Positions 10,279-21,014 are shown, counted from the first letter of the stretch. The stretch is 23,500 nucleotides of DNA from Prorocentrum cordatum (GCA_963575745.1 CAUYUJ010014600.1:248745-272244), one strand, 5' to 3'. Notes: generated by a model from the sequence alone, not told the origin. A program made the numbers and translations.

Positions 10279-10700
10279 CTGCAACACAAAAAACGACGCC
10301 ACGTGCCATGCCACGTGCGCCATTGCCACACATGAGAGCCTGCTGCAAAACGTTTTTTTGTCGGGCGCGGATGGGCGTTGGTGGAATGGTTTTCGGGTGG
10401 ATGGGGGCGGGGCGGTGGTGGTGGTGGTGGAAGGGGGGGGGGGGGGGGGGTAGATTGCGAAAATTCAGCATGCCACGCGTGCCACTGCCGCAGGTGAGAG
10501 TCGGGTGCAAAGCGTCCTATTGGCGCGCGCGGATGGGCGGCGGTGGAGCGGCGGTGGGTGGTGGGGAGGCGGTGGTGGTGAGGGGGGCGTTGGGAGGTGA
10601 TGGGTGAGTAGTTTGCGAACATTCAGGCGGCGCCGCGCTGCGCGCAACGTGTATCGCCGACGCAGGTGCGAGTTCTGAAGCAACGCGCCTGCGTGTTTGC
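10275..10700. repeat. Tandem repeat of about 160-175 bp in the intron of locus 2
   Basis: Three diverged copies begin with TAGACTGCAAC (10275), TAGATTGCGAA (10451) and TAGTTTGCGAAC (10609). Each continues with a GCCACG...GCC block and a G/GGT-rich stretch. On the minus strand the copy next to the exon carries the functional-looking GTTGCAG acceptor; the equivalent AG is lost in the other two. G18 lies at 10433-10450. Confidence 0.75.
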
Positions 10701-11164
10701 GCGCGAGTCCTTGATCGAATCCTGTTTGCGCAGGTCGACGGCCATGTATTTTGCGTTTTGCATGCGCCTGGTCGGAAGACCAACTCGTGTTATGTTTTGT
10801 GCTTTTTTGTGCTTGACAGCCCAAACACATAAAAGCATCTTCATTTTTTTTTTAAAAAAAAAAAAAAAAAATGAATTGGTCGGTCGAGCAGGCACATGCA
10901 AAACATCAAAAAAACATGCAGCTGAACACAATGCGCAAAGGCATGCGTTGCGCAACGACTGTGCATGTCGAGGTCTGCACGCCAGGCGCGCGTGCAACAG
11001 ACCCGCAGCATCTGTGACAACAGGCGCCGACTGGACGCCTGTTGCATGGAACTCCGCCAAGGCGTGGTTGCATGGGGCTGCTCCCCGGGAATGTTGGCCC
11101 CACCGAAGGTACCAGCTGGGTGTCCTCTTGAGGGGCTCGCAGCTCCGTCGGGAATGCATCCAAA
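10701..11164. other. Spacer with T10-A19 run, no gene assigned
   Basis: T10 at 10844-10853 is followed by A19 at 10854-10872. Reading frames cross the region in several phases, but none has coding character that I trust. Confidence 0.5.
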
Positions 11165-12340
11165 CCAACGCCTCAGCCGACTCATGCCCAGACGTATGCT
11201 GACCAAACGGTTGATGCCCATACAAGTGCTGCTCAGCCAACTCAAGATCAGACAATGGCTACCCAGACGGAGGCTGATCAGACGAGTGCTGATCATTTGA
11301 CTCACGCCCACAACATTGCTGGCCAGACGATTAATGCCCATGCGACTGATGGTCCGCCGACTCATGATCAGACAACTGATAACCATACGAACGCTGCTCA
11401 GACGGGTGCTGATCAGCCGACTCATGACCATGCAAATGCTTCCCATACGGTTGATGCTCATGCGGCTGCTGCTAAGCCGACTCGTGATCGGACTACCGCT
11501 ACTCAGACGAATTCGTCCCAAGACGATTGCTGCTCAGCCGGCTCGTGCGCAAACGACTGTTGTCCACGATTGGTGCTCATACGATTTCTGCCCAGCCGAC
11601 TCGTGCCCAGACAACCGCTACCCAGACGAATGCTGTCAACTGCCGCTGCTACTCAGACAGCTGCTACCCAGACAACTGCCATTCATGCTGACAACTGCCG
11701 CTGCTACTCACACTGCTACTCATGCCGACAACTGCTACTCATGCTGACAACTGCTACTCATGCTGACAAGTGCTACCCAGACAATGCTGGCAATTTATGC
11801 CCATGCGATTGATGGCCAGCCGACTCATGATCAGACAATTGACAACCCGACGAATGCTGCTCAGACGAGTGCTGATCAGCCGACACAGGATCAGACACTT
11901 GAGTGCCACACGGTTGATGCTCATACGATTGTTGTTCAGCCGGCCCATGATGCGTCAACTGATACTCTGACGAATGCTGCTCAGACGATTGCTGCTAAGC
12001 CGACTCGTGCACAGACGACTGCCGTACACGATGGGTGCTCATTCCATTTCTGCCCAGCCGACCCATGCTCAGACAGCCGCTACTCAAACGAATGCTGACA
12101 ACTGCCGCTGCTACTCAGACAGCTGCTACCTAGACAACTGCCACTCGTGCTGACAGCTGCCGCTGCTACTCACACTGCTACTCACGCTGACAACTGCTAC
12201 TCGTGCTGACAACTGCTACTCATGCTGGCAACTGCGACCCATGCAATGCTGGCAAATGCCGATGCCACTCATGCTGAGACACCTGCTGCTCATGCCACTG
12301 CTGCTCAACCGACTCAGACAGCTGCTACCCAGTTGACAAT
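11165..12340. repeat. 15-bp minisatellite with a 462-bp higher-order period
   Basis: Degenerate 15-base units such as CAGACGAATGCTGCT and CAGCCGACTCATGAT run through the block. Longer segments recur. GCGACTGATGG at 11342 matches GCGATTGATGG at 11805. TTTCTGCCCAGCCG at 11585 matches 12047. ACTCAGACAGCTGCTACC at 11651 matches 12113. The spacings are 462-463. Plus-strand translation gives pentapeptides (QTNAA, QTSAD, QPTHD) for about 90 residues before breaking up, so protein coding is unlikely. Confidence 0.92.
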
Positions 12341-12625
12341 GGCCACCATCGGGCCGTGAGTTCCACGACCTGAGGGCCTGATGGCAATGACCCCTTCTTT
12401 TTGTCGGAATATGAAAAAAGAAAAATGCGGAAGAGGGAGGGGGGGGGGGGGGGCAAACGCTGATGCGGAGGCGGTGGGGAGGAGGGGAAGGACGCCCAAT
12501 GAGCCCAAGAACACTCGTTTTAAAAGTCTGCAACTGTTGCACGGATGGAGGGCGGCTCGCTTTCAAACTCTAGCCCTCGCCCCAGCGCCCGTCCGAGCGA
12601 GGTGGCGGAATCGCGCGGCAGCGCA

Positions 12626-12775
<150 letters not shown>

Positions 12776-13144
12776 GTGCGTTGCTGCCCTCCCCTGCGCA
12801 CGCACCAGGGATCACTGGGAGATCAGACCACCTGTTTGTGTTCTGTTTGTGTGGTGCGTTGCTGCCCCCCCCCCCCCCCCCCGCGATCGCGCCAGGGATC
12901 GCTGGGGAATCAGACCACCTGTTTATAGTTTGTTCGAGCGGTGCGTTGCTGTCCTCCCCCGCGCTCGCACCAGGGATCACTGGGAGATCAGACCACCTGT
13001 GTGTTTGTTGTCTGTTGCCTTCGGTGCTGCCCCACCGCGTCGCTTGAGACATCCTTGCAATCTTCCCAGACACCCGAAGACCAGAGAGCCGCACGGCAGC
13101 CCCAAGACCACTGGGCCCTGGAAGGCCGAGGACCCCAATGGACC

Positions 13145-13292
13145 CGCACGGCAGAGCAGACCAACACGGCAAACCAGCAAGGCAGACCAGCACGGCAGAC
13201 CAGCATGGCAGACCAGCGCGGGCAGACCAGCATAGGAGACCAGCACGACAGACCAGCGCATGGCAGACCAGTACGGCAGACCAGCATGGCGG
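13145..13292. repeat. 13-bp minisatellite, first array
   Basis: Tandem, slightly variable copies of CAGACCAGCACGG. A second array lies at about 14055-14262 and a short one at about 15147-15190. Frames across these arrays translate to Cys/Leu/Trp-rich artefacts. Confidence 0.9.
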
Positions 13293-13470
13293 ACTGCTAA
13301 GAACCGTTTATTTTGCGTAGTCTGAATGTATGCGCACACCGTGAGTGCCCCCCCCTGAGCGAATACTTTAGCCCCCCTCTTGAGCCCCCTCTCGAGCCCT
13401 CTCCTGGGCCAAAAGAGGAGGAGGATGGCCAGACTGCGAAAGAGAAGCGCGAAGAAATATAATTCCCTGT

Positions 13471-14270
13471 CGGAATATGAAAGAGAAGAACGCGGAAGAG
13501 GAGGGGGATGACCAGACGCGAATGCGGGGGGGGGGGGGGGGGGGAGGAGGGGGAGGACGCCCAATGAGCACAAGCACACTCATTATAAAAGTCTACACCT
13601 TTTACACGGGTGGAGGGCGGCTCGCTTTCAAACTCTAGACTCTAGCTCTCGCCTCGGCGCCCGCCCGAGCGAGGTGGCGGAATCGCGCGGCAGCGCAACT
13701 GGATTGTTCTGTCTGTATGGTGCGTTGCTGCCCTCCCCCGCGCTCGCACCAGGGATCGCTGGAAGATCAGACCACCTGTTTATATGTCGTTCGCGCGGTG
13801 CGTTGCTGCCCTCCCCCGCGCTCGCACCAGGGATCACTGGGAGACCAGACCACCTGTTTATAGTTTGTTCGTGTGGTGCGTTGCTGCCCCCCCCCTCCCC
13901 CCCCTCCGCGCTCGCGCCAGGGGTCACTGGGAGATCAGGCCACCTGTGTGTTTGTTGTTTGTTGCCTTCGTTGCTGCCCCACCGCGTCGCTTGAGACATC
14001 CTTGCAATCTCCCCAGACACCCGAAGACACAAGAGCCCCAAGAGACCCGCGCGGCAGAGCAGACCAACACGGCAAGCCAGCATGGCAGACCAGCACGGCA
14101 GACCAGCATGTCAGACCGGCGCGGGCAGACCAGCATAGGAGACCAGCACGACAGACCAGCGCATGGCAGACCAGCACTGCAGACCCGCACGGCAGAGCAG
14201 CGCAGACCAGCGCGGCAGTGCTGCAAATCAGCAGGGCAGACCAGCACGGCAAACCAGACGGACACCGCAG
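13471..14270. repeat. Segmental duplication, copy B
   Basis: Second copy of the unit at 12405, offset 1065-1066 bases at its start and 947 bases at CGCTTGAGACATCC (13988). It has three 78-bp units (GCGTTGCTG at 13722, 13800, 13878) and a longer 13-bp array. A third, partial copy of the tail begins near 15004. Confidence 0.88.
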
Positions 14271-14322
14271 GAGCCCAACATGCCCAAGACGCCCACGGAG
14301 ACCAAATAATACCCAAGAAAGG

Positions 14323-14690
14323 CGCACCCTTCACGCGGATCCGCGAAAGAGAGGTTGGGGCGGGCAGTCGCGACCCCTCCCCCCCCAGCACTTCGTGCTG
14401 GGAGGGGGGGGGGGGGTCGTGACCTTCGCCCCCGCCCGTGGGAGCCCCCGTTCGCGGACCCTGGGGGGACGGGTAGGCGGCAGCCTAGGGCTAGTGCCCG
14501 ATGACGCGCCCCTCACGCGGATCCGCCAAAGGGGGGTTGGGGCGGGCAGTCGCGACCCCCCCCCCCCCCCCCAGCACTTCGTGCTGGAAGGGAGGGGCGT
14601 CGTGACCTTCGCCCCCGCCCGTGGAAGCCCCCGTTGGCGGACCCCGAGGGGGGGGGGAGGTAGGCGGGAGCCTAAGGCTATCCAAGATGC
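14323..14690. repeat. 183-bp tandem duplication with GC-rich hairpins
   Basis: Two units start at about 14323 and 14506, each with CACGCGGATCCGC, a C run, a hairpin, TCGTGACCTTCGCCCCCGCC and GCGGACCC. The hairpins are CCCAGCAC TTC GTGCTGGG at 14384-14402 and CCAGCAC TTC GTGCTGG at 14571-14587, flanked by C and G runs. Confidence 0.88.
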
Positions 14691-15570
14691 ACGTGCGCCA
14701 AGATGCTCCAAGATGCCCCTCAGGCCCCAAAGACGCCCCAAGATGCCCAACAGGCTAAAAGCCGAAAACAAACGCCCCATGGTGCCCCTCGGGCCCCAAT
14801 TAAATTGGGAACCCGATGGGCCTTGTCATCTATATGAGCCCGCTAGGCCCTAGGCATCAACCTGGCGTCGCATGGATGACGCGCACGCGGGCCCCAAGGG
14901 CGCCCAGAAGGAGGGGCCCTCAGGAACCCTCAGCACCAGGCATCGCACGGACAACCTGGCCCAAGGGCGATCCGACTCGAGACGCGCGCCCTCCCAGGCC
15001 GTTCGCCTGAGACATCCTCGCAATCTGCCGCGAGATTCCCAAGACACCCCGAGATCCTTGGAGGCCCTTGGGAGCCCTAAGACCTAGGACCCTGCCACGC
15101 CCTGAGATCCCTGGGCCCTGGGAGGCCGAGATCCCCAGAGGGCCCGCGCGGCAGACCAGCACGGCAGACCAACGCAACAAACCAGCACAACATCACAACG
15201 CAACAGACGAAGCATCTTGGGCCCCCCTGACCCCGCCCATTCCCGCGCACACCTCGCGCAGATCGCGAGGTCTGGTGGGTGGGGCAAGGCCGCGCCTAAG
15301 ACATCAGAGGAAGGCGAGGGGGAGAGGAGGAGAGCGGGGGCAGGAAGGGAGGAGAGGAGGAGAGGATGCGAGGAAGGAGGCGAAGGAGAGGAGGAGGTGA
15401 GGAGGAGGACTACGCGCCCAAGACATCCCAGACGATCCCAAGGGCCCCAAGGGTGCCCAAGACATCCCGATGTCCAAGACACCCCAAACAACCCCAACCA
15501 TTACCGGAGACCCCCGAAGACCCCGACAGACCCCAACACACCCAAAGACACGCAAACATCTCAGCATGAA
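14691..15570. repeat. CCCAAGA-type degenerate repeats and spacer
   Basis: Short words such as CCCAAGAYGCCC and CCAAGACATCCC recur irregularly at 14690-14760 and 15410-15560, with the third tail copy of the segmental duplication at about 15004-15200 between them. No gene is supported. Confidence 0.65.
15303..15412. repeat. Polypurine GA/GGA tract
   Basis: About 110 bases of almost uninterrupted G and A on the plus strand. It could form triplex or other non-B structure; that is inference. Confidence 0.85.
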
Positions 15571-15815
15571 ATGATGATTGTGCTTCTGTTAGTTTTCAAG
15601 CTCACGGCTGAATGCGTCCGCATAGAGCATGACCAAATGAGAACTCTCAAATGAACAACCAAATCAAGAACCATTCACCATTATGTAATCAAATGAACAC
15701 GTATAGAAACTCTCGGAATGGTTATCCCACCAAATGTGCATGTCGTTCAGAATTGCGAATCTGGCGGTAGCGTGCCAGGATCGAGACCTTCGTATTCAAC
15801 CAGGGTGTCGTTGCC
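15571..15815. other. 3' flank of the 15816 exon, no gene seen
   Basis: AT-richer unique DNA immediately downstream of the minus-strand stop at 15818-15816, probably 3' untranslated or intergenic. Confidence 0.45.
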
Positions 15816-16669
15816 CTAGTACTGCTGCATCATCCTGGACAGTGGATTGCCGTGCTGCCCGATTGGCCCGACGTTGGCACCGCTTTGCCAGCTGGCGATG
15901 CTTGGCCCGTTGGCACCGCTTGGCCCGCTGGTGCCGCTTCGATCGTTGACGTTGGTCTCCTGCGCTGCACTGACCCGCTCCACGCTCTGAGGAAGATCAT
16001 GGAACACCGCAGTTGCCCACCGCGCACTCTTCTCGACGGGGCCATCCGCACCACCACCATCAGGAAACGCAGGAGAACGAACTGCATGGCCATCATGAAC
16101 TGTGGGGGCCAAGATCTGGCTCTCAGTCGGGAGGATTGGCGTCGGCGTGCCCATAGCACTGTGGCTCGACGGCGGCGCGTGGGAAGGCCAACGCTTCAGC
16201 CCGACGGTCTCCTCAGCCCTGGAGTGCGCATTCTCGTTGGTCGGCTGTGGCCCCCCATGTTGCTGCGTGCTGGCACCCTCGTGGTGTTGCGAACCAGCAG
16301 CAGCAGCCGCTGCAGCCCCGCTGCTGCCCAAGGCCTGTGTGGGGCCCGCTGCGCATGCCACCTCCAAGCCGTCGCTGGACGCGCCGTCGTCGTCTGCGCC
16401 TGGAACACCTGAAGCACCCCCAGATGCGGGGGCACTTGGAGCACTTGTCGGCGACGCTGCAGGGGCGGAGATGAGTTGCAAGTCCACGGGCAGCTCAAAG
16501 CGAACCACCCCCTCGCCAGATGCTGACAGGCCAGCAACATGTACCGACAGCGTAACAGGTTTGCCCCGCACTTTGTGGCATGTGATTTCCCGAGTCGACA
16601 TGGCGCCCACAAGTGATAGACGTATGAATGTGAAATTGCACATAGAGCCGCATGGAATCCGAAAGCCAA
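15816..16669 (-). CDS. Alanine/serine-rich protein exon, possible 3' exon of locus 3
   Basis: The frame is open for 284 codons on the minus strand and ends in TAG at 15818-15816. If the exon starts at the TTCAG acceptor (16672-16670) its first two bases complete the codon left by the GTGAGT donor at 17519, so it can be the last exon of locus 3. Alternatively the ATG at 16601-16599 (MSTREITCHKVRGKPVTL) starts a separate 261-residue protein. The N-terminal part is beta-like (GKPVTLSVHVAGLSASGEG, VVRFELPVDL). The middle is low complexity with an Ala run and Gln/His. The C-terminus has short Ser/Gly/Asn/Pro repeats and ends in RMMQQY. No family is recognised. Confidence 0.6.
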
Positions 16670-17519
16670 CTGAACGACCAGGACTAAGACGGCTAGATCA
16701 TGCAAGACGCAGGTGCAGAAGTGCCAGCGCTTGACTCCAAACACTAGGCTCTGGCGCCCCAAACACAACATCCACCGTACATGCATAGCATAGCATGCAC
16801 GCACAGCACAAGTACATATAGAGCACCGTTCCTGAGACATTGGACGGCCATCGGACACAATTTCCAGAGCACGGCCTTAAGCCCATGGCACTAACCATAC
16901 AAAAATACGGACAACACAAATGCAGACGCGTGACATCGGAACATGCATAAAAACTGGGCACGCACCAGACATGCATAGCCACATGGCACCGTCCATATGC
17001 TAGCCTTAGAGGGCAACCGACAGATACACAGGGTACTAACAGTATACACACAGACATATGCCATGTGGTCATAGACACATTGCGCTTAGCATAGAGCACG
17101 ATCATAAGGCACCATAGTGCTGTACGCACAGGGCGCCGTCGGGCACCTCAAACGCACCCAGAGAGCTTAGCAACTTAGCAACTTAGCAACTTCGCAACGT
17201 AGGAACGTCGCAACTTAGCAACTTGGCACCTGAGCAACAGATCGCCGTAACAACTTAGCAACGTTGCAACGTAACAGCTTAGCAACCTTGCAACTTAGCA
17301 AGTTAAGACTTTGTGTGCGCGTGATCACCCAGGACCTTCGCAACTTAGCAGCTTAGTAACTTCGCAACTCAGCGCCTAACCATAGACGCCAGAGGGTTCC
17401 CCAAGACACACCACACGGCCCAGACTAATCCATCCCAAACTATCCCACTATATCCCAACCTAGCCCAAGATATCACAACATGTCCAACGGAACTCTGTGC
17501 TTATTGTGTCGGTACTCAC
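16670..17519 (-). other. Possible intron with 8-bp minisatellite
   Basis: This interval is bounded on the minus strand by a GTGAGTACC donor at 17519 and a GTCGTTCAG acceptor ending at 16670, with matching phase 1. It holds GCATG-rich DNA, an 8-bp repeat array and no convincing frame. If the two exons belong to different genes, this is intergenic instead. Confidence 0.5.
17164..17370. repeat. 8-bp minisatellite, CTTAGCAA
   Basis: Degenerate tandem copies of CTTAGCAA (cttagcaa, cttcgcaa, cgtcgcaa, cttggcac and similar), interrupted near 17240 and 17310. Confidence 0.92.
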
Positions 17520-18044
17520 ATTTTCCTCCCCAAGGGTTGCCATCTGGCTCCGAAGCCTCCCCGTCTCGCTGGGGGCGCTCCCTCGCCAGCAAAGCGCGAC
17601 CGATGGCGCTCTTGGCGAGGCGCCTCCTGGCCCGCTTCCGTGCCAGCATGGACGGGGCGTGGTCGTCGTCCCAGTGCTTCTCCTTCGAGTCGCACTCCGC
17701 GCACCCGCCGAGCTCGAGCCACGCCGCAATGGATCCAAGGGCCCCCCCCTTGGCCAGCACGTTGGGAGACTGGCCAGTCGACTTCGAAGGAAGGCTCACC
17801 CTTGTGACCACGCACTTCCCGTGGTCAGTGTTCGAGCAGGTTCCAGTGACTATCTTGCTGTTATCGAAGTAGCGGGTTCTGCCACCACGGACTTGGAGTT
17901 GGAGGTCGGCACGTCTCTTGCCTCTCACGGGGCCGTCGGGTGAGCTGGAAGAACTCGCACTGTCGCCGTCGGAGCTGGAACTCGAGGAGGATGGGGCGCC
18001 CGACGGCTCGCACTCCTCTGCGCCACCACCTGCTTCGGCAGCTC
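17520..18044 (-). CDS. Locus 3 exon with Cys/His C-terminal domain
   Basis: This exon starts after a TTGCAG acceptor (AG at 18046-18045) and ends at a canonical GTGAGT donor (17519). The frame is set by the phase-1 junction with the upstream exon. The peptide opens with a Ser/Gly/Asp-rich linker. A compact domain follows: YFDNSKIVTGTCSNTDHGKC, then GSIAAWLELGGCAECDSKEK, HW, and a basic helix with LLARERPQRDGEASEP. The spaced Cys and His residues could bind metal. From memory this is the C-terminal domain of the same dinoflagellate family as the upstream segments, where it usually lies near the protein end. That resemblance cannot be checked here. Confidence 0.75.
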
Positions 18045-18119
18045 CTGCAACGCCCATGGGATGACGAAACCAGCCCATCGCCTCATCCAGTCAGACGTTC
18101 ATCTGCCGCCCGGACTCAC
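18045..18119 (-). other. 75-nt canonical GT-AG intron of locus 3
   Basis: Donor CACG|GTGAGTCC at 18119 and acceptor GGCGTTGCAG|GAGC ending at 18045. Removing it joins the two flanking frames exactly: the split codon G+GA gives Gly. The intron contains in-frame stops. This is the best-supported intron in the window. Confidence 0.85.
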
Positions 18120-18470
18120 CGTGGTTGTCATCCTCGCCCCCAGAGTCGTGGGGCTCCTCAAGGAACTCCTCACCGCCAGCCTCGCCACCTTGGCCATTGT
18201 CAGCAGCGTCGCTGTCATCGTCGTCGCCCTTGTCCTTGCCCTTGCCGCGGCGAAGAGGGGGCCAAAACTGTCCAGGACCACTGCTACCGCGCAGCGGCTG
18301 CATCCAAGCCTTCGCAGGCTCGATGGCGTTGATATGACGAGTGCTGTCACGAATACGGTAAAACCGACCCCACCAAGAGAACTTCAGGTCGAGCTTGGAC
18401 ACTGCGTTGAAATACCTGAGGTACTCGTTCTTCCCAACAACAGGAATGATATCGCTATCGAGGTCCGAGC
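18120..18470 (-). CDS. Locus 3 exon, acidic-tailed segment
   Basis: This minus-strand block begins at a CAG acceptor (18473-18471) or possibly the CAAG five bases earlier. It reads SDLDSDIIPVVGKNEYLRYF, then a Trp/Phe/Tyr-rich stretch (FSWWGRFYRIRDS). A basic Gly/Lys patch and a long Asp/Glu/Gly-rich tail run up to the GTGAGT donor at 18119. It links the large upstream segment to the Cys/His exon. No enzyme motif is seen. Confidence 0.72.
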
Positions 18471-18675
18471 CTGGGCTTGTGTTAACTAGTTTGTGTTGTT
18501 GTTGATGTTGCTGTTGTTGTTGTGGCTGTTGATGTGGTTGCTGTTGTTGCTGCTGTTGCTGCTGCTGTTGCTGTTGTGGTTGTTGTTGATGCTGGTGTTG
18601 TTGTGGTTGTTGTTGATGATGTTGGTGGTGTTGTTGTTGTTGCTGTTGCGGTTGCTGTTGTTTGTGTGTGTTTAC
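18471..18675 (-). other. CAA/CAG tract, intron or polyglutamine insertion
   Basis: The upstream frame ends at TAA (18674-18672) directly after a possible GTAAAC donor at 18675; GTGTAG at 18685 is a second choice. The DNA down to 18490 is CAA/CAG triplets on the minus strand, in frame with the downstream exon as about 60 Gln/His/Pro. It is either an intron of about 200 nt or a polyglutamine insertion combined with a frame change. I favour the intron. Confidence 0.6.
18490..18665. repeat. TTG/CTG trinucleotide tract
   Basis: On the plus strand GTT, GCT, GGT and GAT triplets; on the minus strand CAA/CAG. Confidence 0.93.
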
Positions 18676-19994
18676 ATTTCTACACATATGTCGTTGTGTA
18701 GGTCCGCGCGTGGAATGAGCTCGCACTCCCTGAGGGTCGGCCTGAACAGGCTCAAGTAGTTGATGCCGATGTGCCAGAGAAACTCCGTGCGAAATGTCGG
18801 CACGCCGTCCACCGCGTCGACCTTGGGGCAACCGCGGGTCAGCATGAACACCTTGCTGCCTTTCAACAAGTCATGTCTCCAAGAGCCAGAGTAGGGGAAC
18901 AGCAACTCGATCATAGTGATGAGGCGCGTGCCCATGTGATATAGTGCATGGCCTTCTGTGGGGCAAATACACAGACCGAGCTCATGGCAGGCAGGTTTCT
19001 TATTCCGCTGAGGCTTCTCATCATCCCCAGCATCATCCTGGGGCGTCTCCATGGTCCGACACCGTAGGCTCCAGCTAGCGCGAAACGCATCTGCCAGATT
19101 CATGGTCGCCTGCTTCTTGCCGCAAGTGATGAAGGACGCCAGGTCTGCAGCAGAAGCCCCGCAGTCACCAGCGATGTCCATCATGGGGTTGGAAGGCAAG
19201 CAAGGGCATGCCGATAAGATGTGCTGGTTGGTCTCCGCGAAGCGCCCGCGCAATGCAATTGCCGAATCAACCTTCGACGCAGACCATTCCTTGATCATGG
19301 CATCTGCTTCTCGGCCTGCGCGCTGAGACTTTCCCCAATGTTGTCTATCCCACTCCAAGGCGGCATTCTTCAGTTGGTCCAAAGTAGCAGCTGGTGGCAA
19401 CGCATTGACATTGTCTTGGAGCTGAACAATAGCATTCGAAATATCGTCGCCTTGATGCCCAGAGCGTCGCGCTGTCTCCACACCCGCAGTCTTGAGGAGT
19501 CGTTTTGTTTGGCGGCTGGCCTTCTCGCCAAAAGCCGATTGTCCAGAGACCGTGCCAAACTTCATTTTCCACGCCTGTTCGGCCTTGGCGCCCCTGGCCT
19601 CAGAACGGAGCTTCGCCAACTCCACCTCGGATAATTGTCTTTATGTGGGGCTGGCGCCGCTCCAGTCTGCACGGTGGCCAGTTCGCCCAGAAGTCTCACG
19701 CCTGCAGCGTAGTGTCCACGAGCTGATGCCCTTGATCGTCTTCGCAGCAAGCGCTTCGGCATGCACGGCAGCTGGCCGCTTTCGGCTGCCCTGATCCGTC
19801 GGAAGAACAGCACGATGGCGACCCAATCACCACAGAGATCCAACGCCCTCCATCTTCATCCCATGCGTCTGCACCCGCATGGAGAGCAATATCCTCACTG
19901 TGGCGTGCACTGCTTCGATGTGCGAGATGTCTGTCTTGGTAATAAGAAGAATGATGAACAGCTTCAGCCTTGTTTCGAAATTGCCCAAGCTACG
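18676..19994 (-). pseudogene. Locus 3, C-terminal half of the large conserved region
   Basis: One minus-strand frame runs from about 19994 to 18676 but contains TGA at 19829-19827 and TAA at 19643-19641. Coding character continues on both sides. Landmarks in order are IEAVHATVRILLSMRVQTHG, GRHRAVLPTDQG, SSWTLRC, RQLSEVELAKLRSEARGAK, then FGEKASRQTKRLLKTAG, ADLASFITCGKKQATMNLA and FLWHIGINYLSLFRPTL. From memory these match, in order, a large uncharacterised dinoflagellate protein family. The TAA falls where a Tyr codon would be expected. Alternative short introns could avoid the stops: 19639-19701 with a GC donor, and one ending at GATCAG near 19798. Each would remove apparently conserved peptide. 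Confidence 0.65.
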
Positions 19995-19997
19995 CCC

Positions 19998-21014
19998 AAA
20001 GACCGTCAACGAACTTCAAACTCACATCATCGAGCAAGCGCCGCCTGGTCGGATCTCGAAGGCGATCTGCTGCGGCTGGGTCCCACAGGATGCAGAACAA
20101 AGAGAACGGCGCGAGCTCGTGCCTGGATCGCAAAAGCTCCTCGACCAAACAACCGATGCGACTCGTGATCATGAAGGCATGGGCGCCCACGGCCTCCGTG
20201 CGATGTCCCTCGGGAGTGCTGGTCCACAGGGCAGGATTCCGAAGGGCGCCCAACTTCTTGATGCAAGCATTCGCCAACGTGTTCTTTGCAGCAACATCAA
20301 CGGCGAAGTCTCGGCGAGGCCATGGGTGGTCTGCATCTTCGCCGCTGGGCTCCTGCGCCGCGGCTTTCGCCCGTTCGCGCTTCTCCCACTTCTTGGAGCC
20401 AACGTGCAACTTCCCCCCGAGAAGCTCCCTCAGCGGTTCCATGCAAAGCCTGGCCACCGCAAGTATACCCAAAGGTTGTGTTCGAATAGATTTCAAAGCT
20501 TCGGTGCGAAATCTAATGTCATCCTCAGCACGTGTTGCCGCCGTGGCGTCTGGAGGCAACTCCGGTGGCCCTGATGGCCCTGACAAAAGAGGTATAACAT
20601 GGTGTGCGTCCTCGGCGAGACCTGAGCCCTCTGCTGCATCCGTGGGTGGTGCGTCGCCGTCGCGCTCCTGGCCGTCACCGTCGTCGCCGAGGCCGCCGCC
20701 TGCTCCGTGGGGGGCAGCCGCTGGCTTCTTGCTGGAGCTCTCGAAGGATACGGGGCACGCCCAGCTGAGCAGCCCGTGCACGGCACCAAGAAGGCCGATC
20801 TGGTTTGTAGTCAAGTCGGCCCCCAACCATCGGTGTCGAGGCCACTCGTGTATCTTGCAGCCCACCAAGACCATGGCCAGACCGTCGGCGAGAAAACCTG
20901 GCACGGAGTCCAAGGCTCCCCCAGGGACTGGAATGCACTCGATATTGAATCTGTTCCGCCAATCCCCAGTGCACAGCCGCAGCAACATCGCAAGTCTGAA
21001 CCGCGTCTTCCGCC
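19998..21014 (-). pseudogene. Locus 3, central segment
   Basis: About 339 codons are open on the minus strand. In order the segment has RFRLAMLLRLCTGDWRN, FLADGLAMVLVGCKIHEW, PRHRWLGADLTTNQIGLLG, a Gly/Asp/Ala-rich linker, then HVGSKKWEKRERAKA, WPRRDFAVDVAAKNTLA and LLDDVSLKFVDGLW. The frame changes on both sides: near 20999-21012 upstream (one base missing) and near the CCC at 19995-19997 downstream (one base in excess). A GTGAGT donor-like word at about 20022 and a good TTTTCCACAG acceptor at 21015 would allow intron models, but those would discard the conserved-looking blocks on each side. Function is unknown. Confidence 0.65.

Noticed and set aside
11255-11812. 185-codon frame of pentapeptide repeats (QTSAD, QPTHD)
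   Set aside because: The 15-bp monomer explains it. The pattern degrades halfway, and equivalent frames exist on the other strand.
19798-20022. Intron from GTGAGT near 20022 to GATCAG near 19798
   Set aside because: Phase fits, but the excluded DNA encodes the conserved-looking IEAVHATVR...QTHG block. Transcript data are needed to decide.
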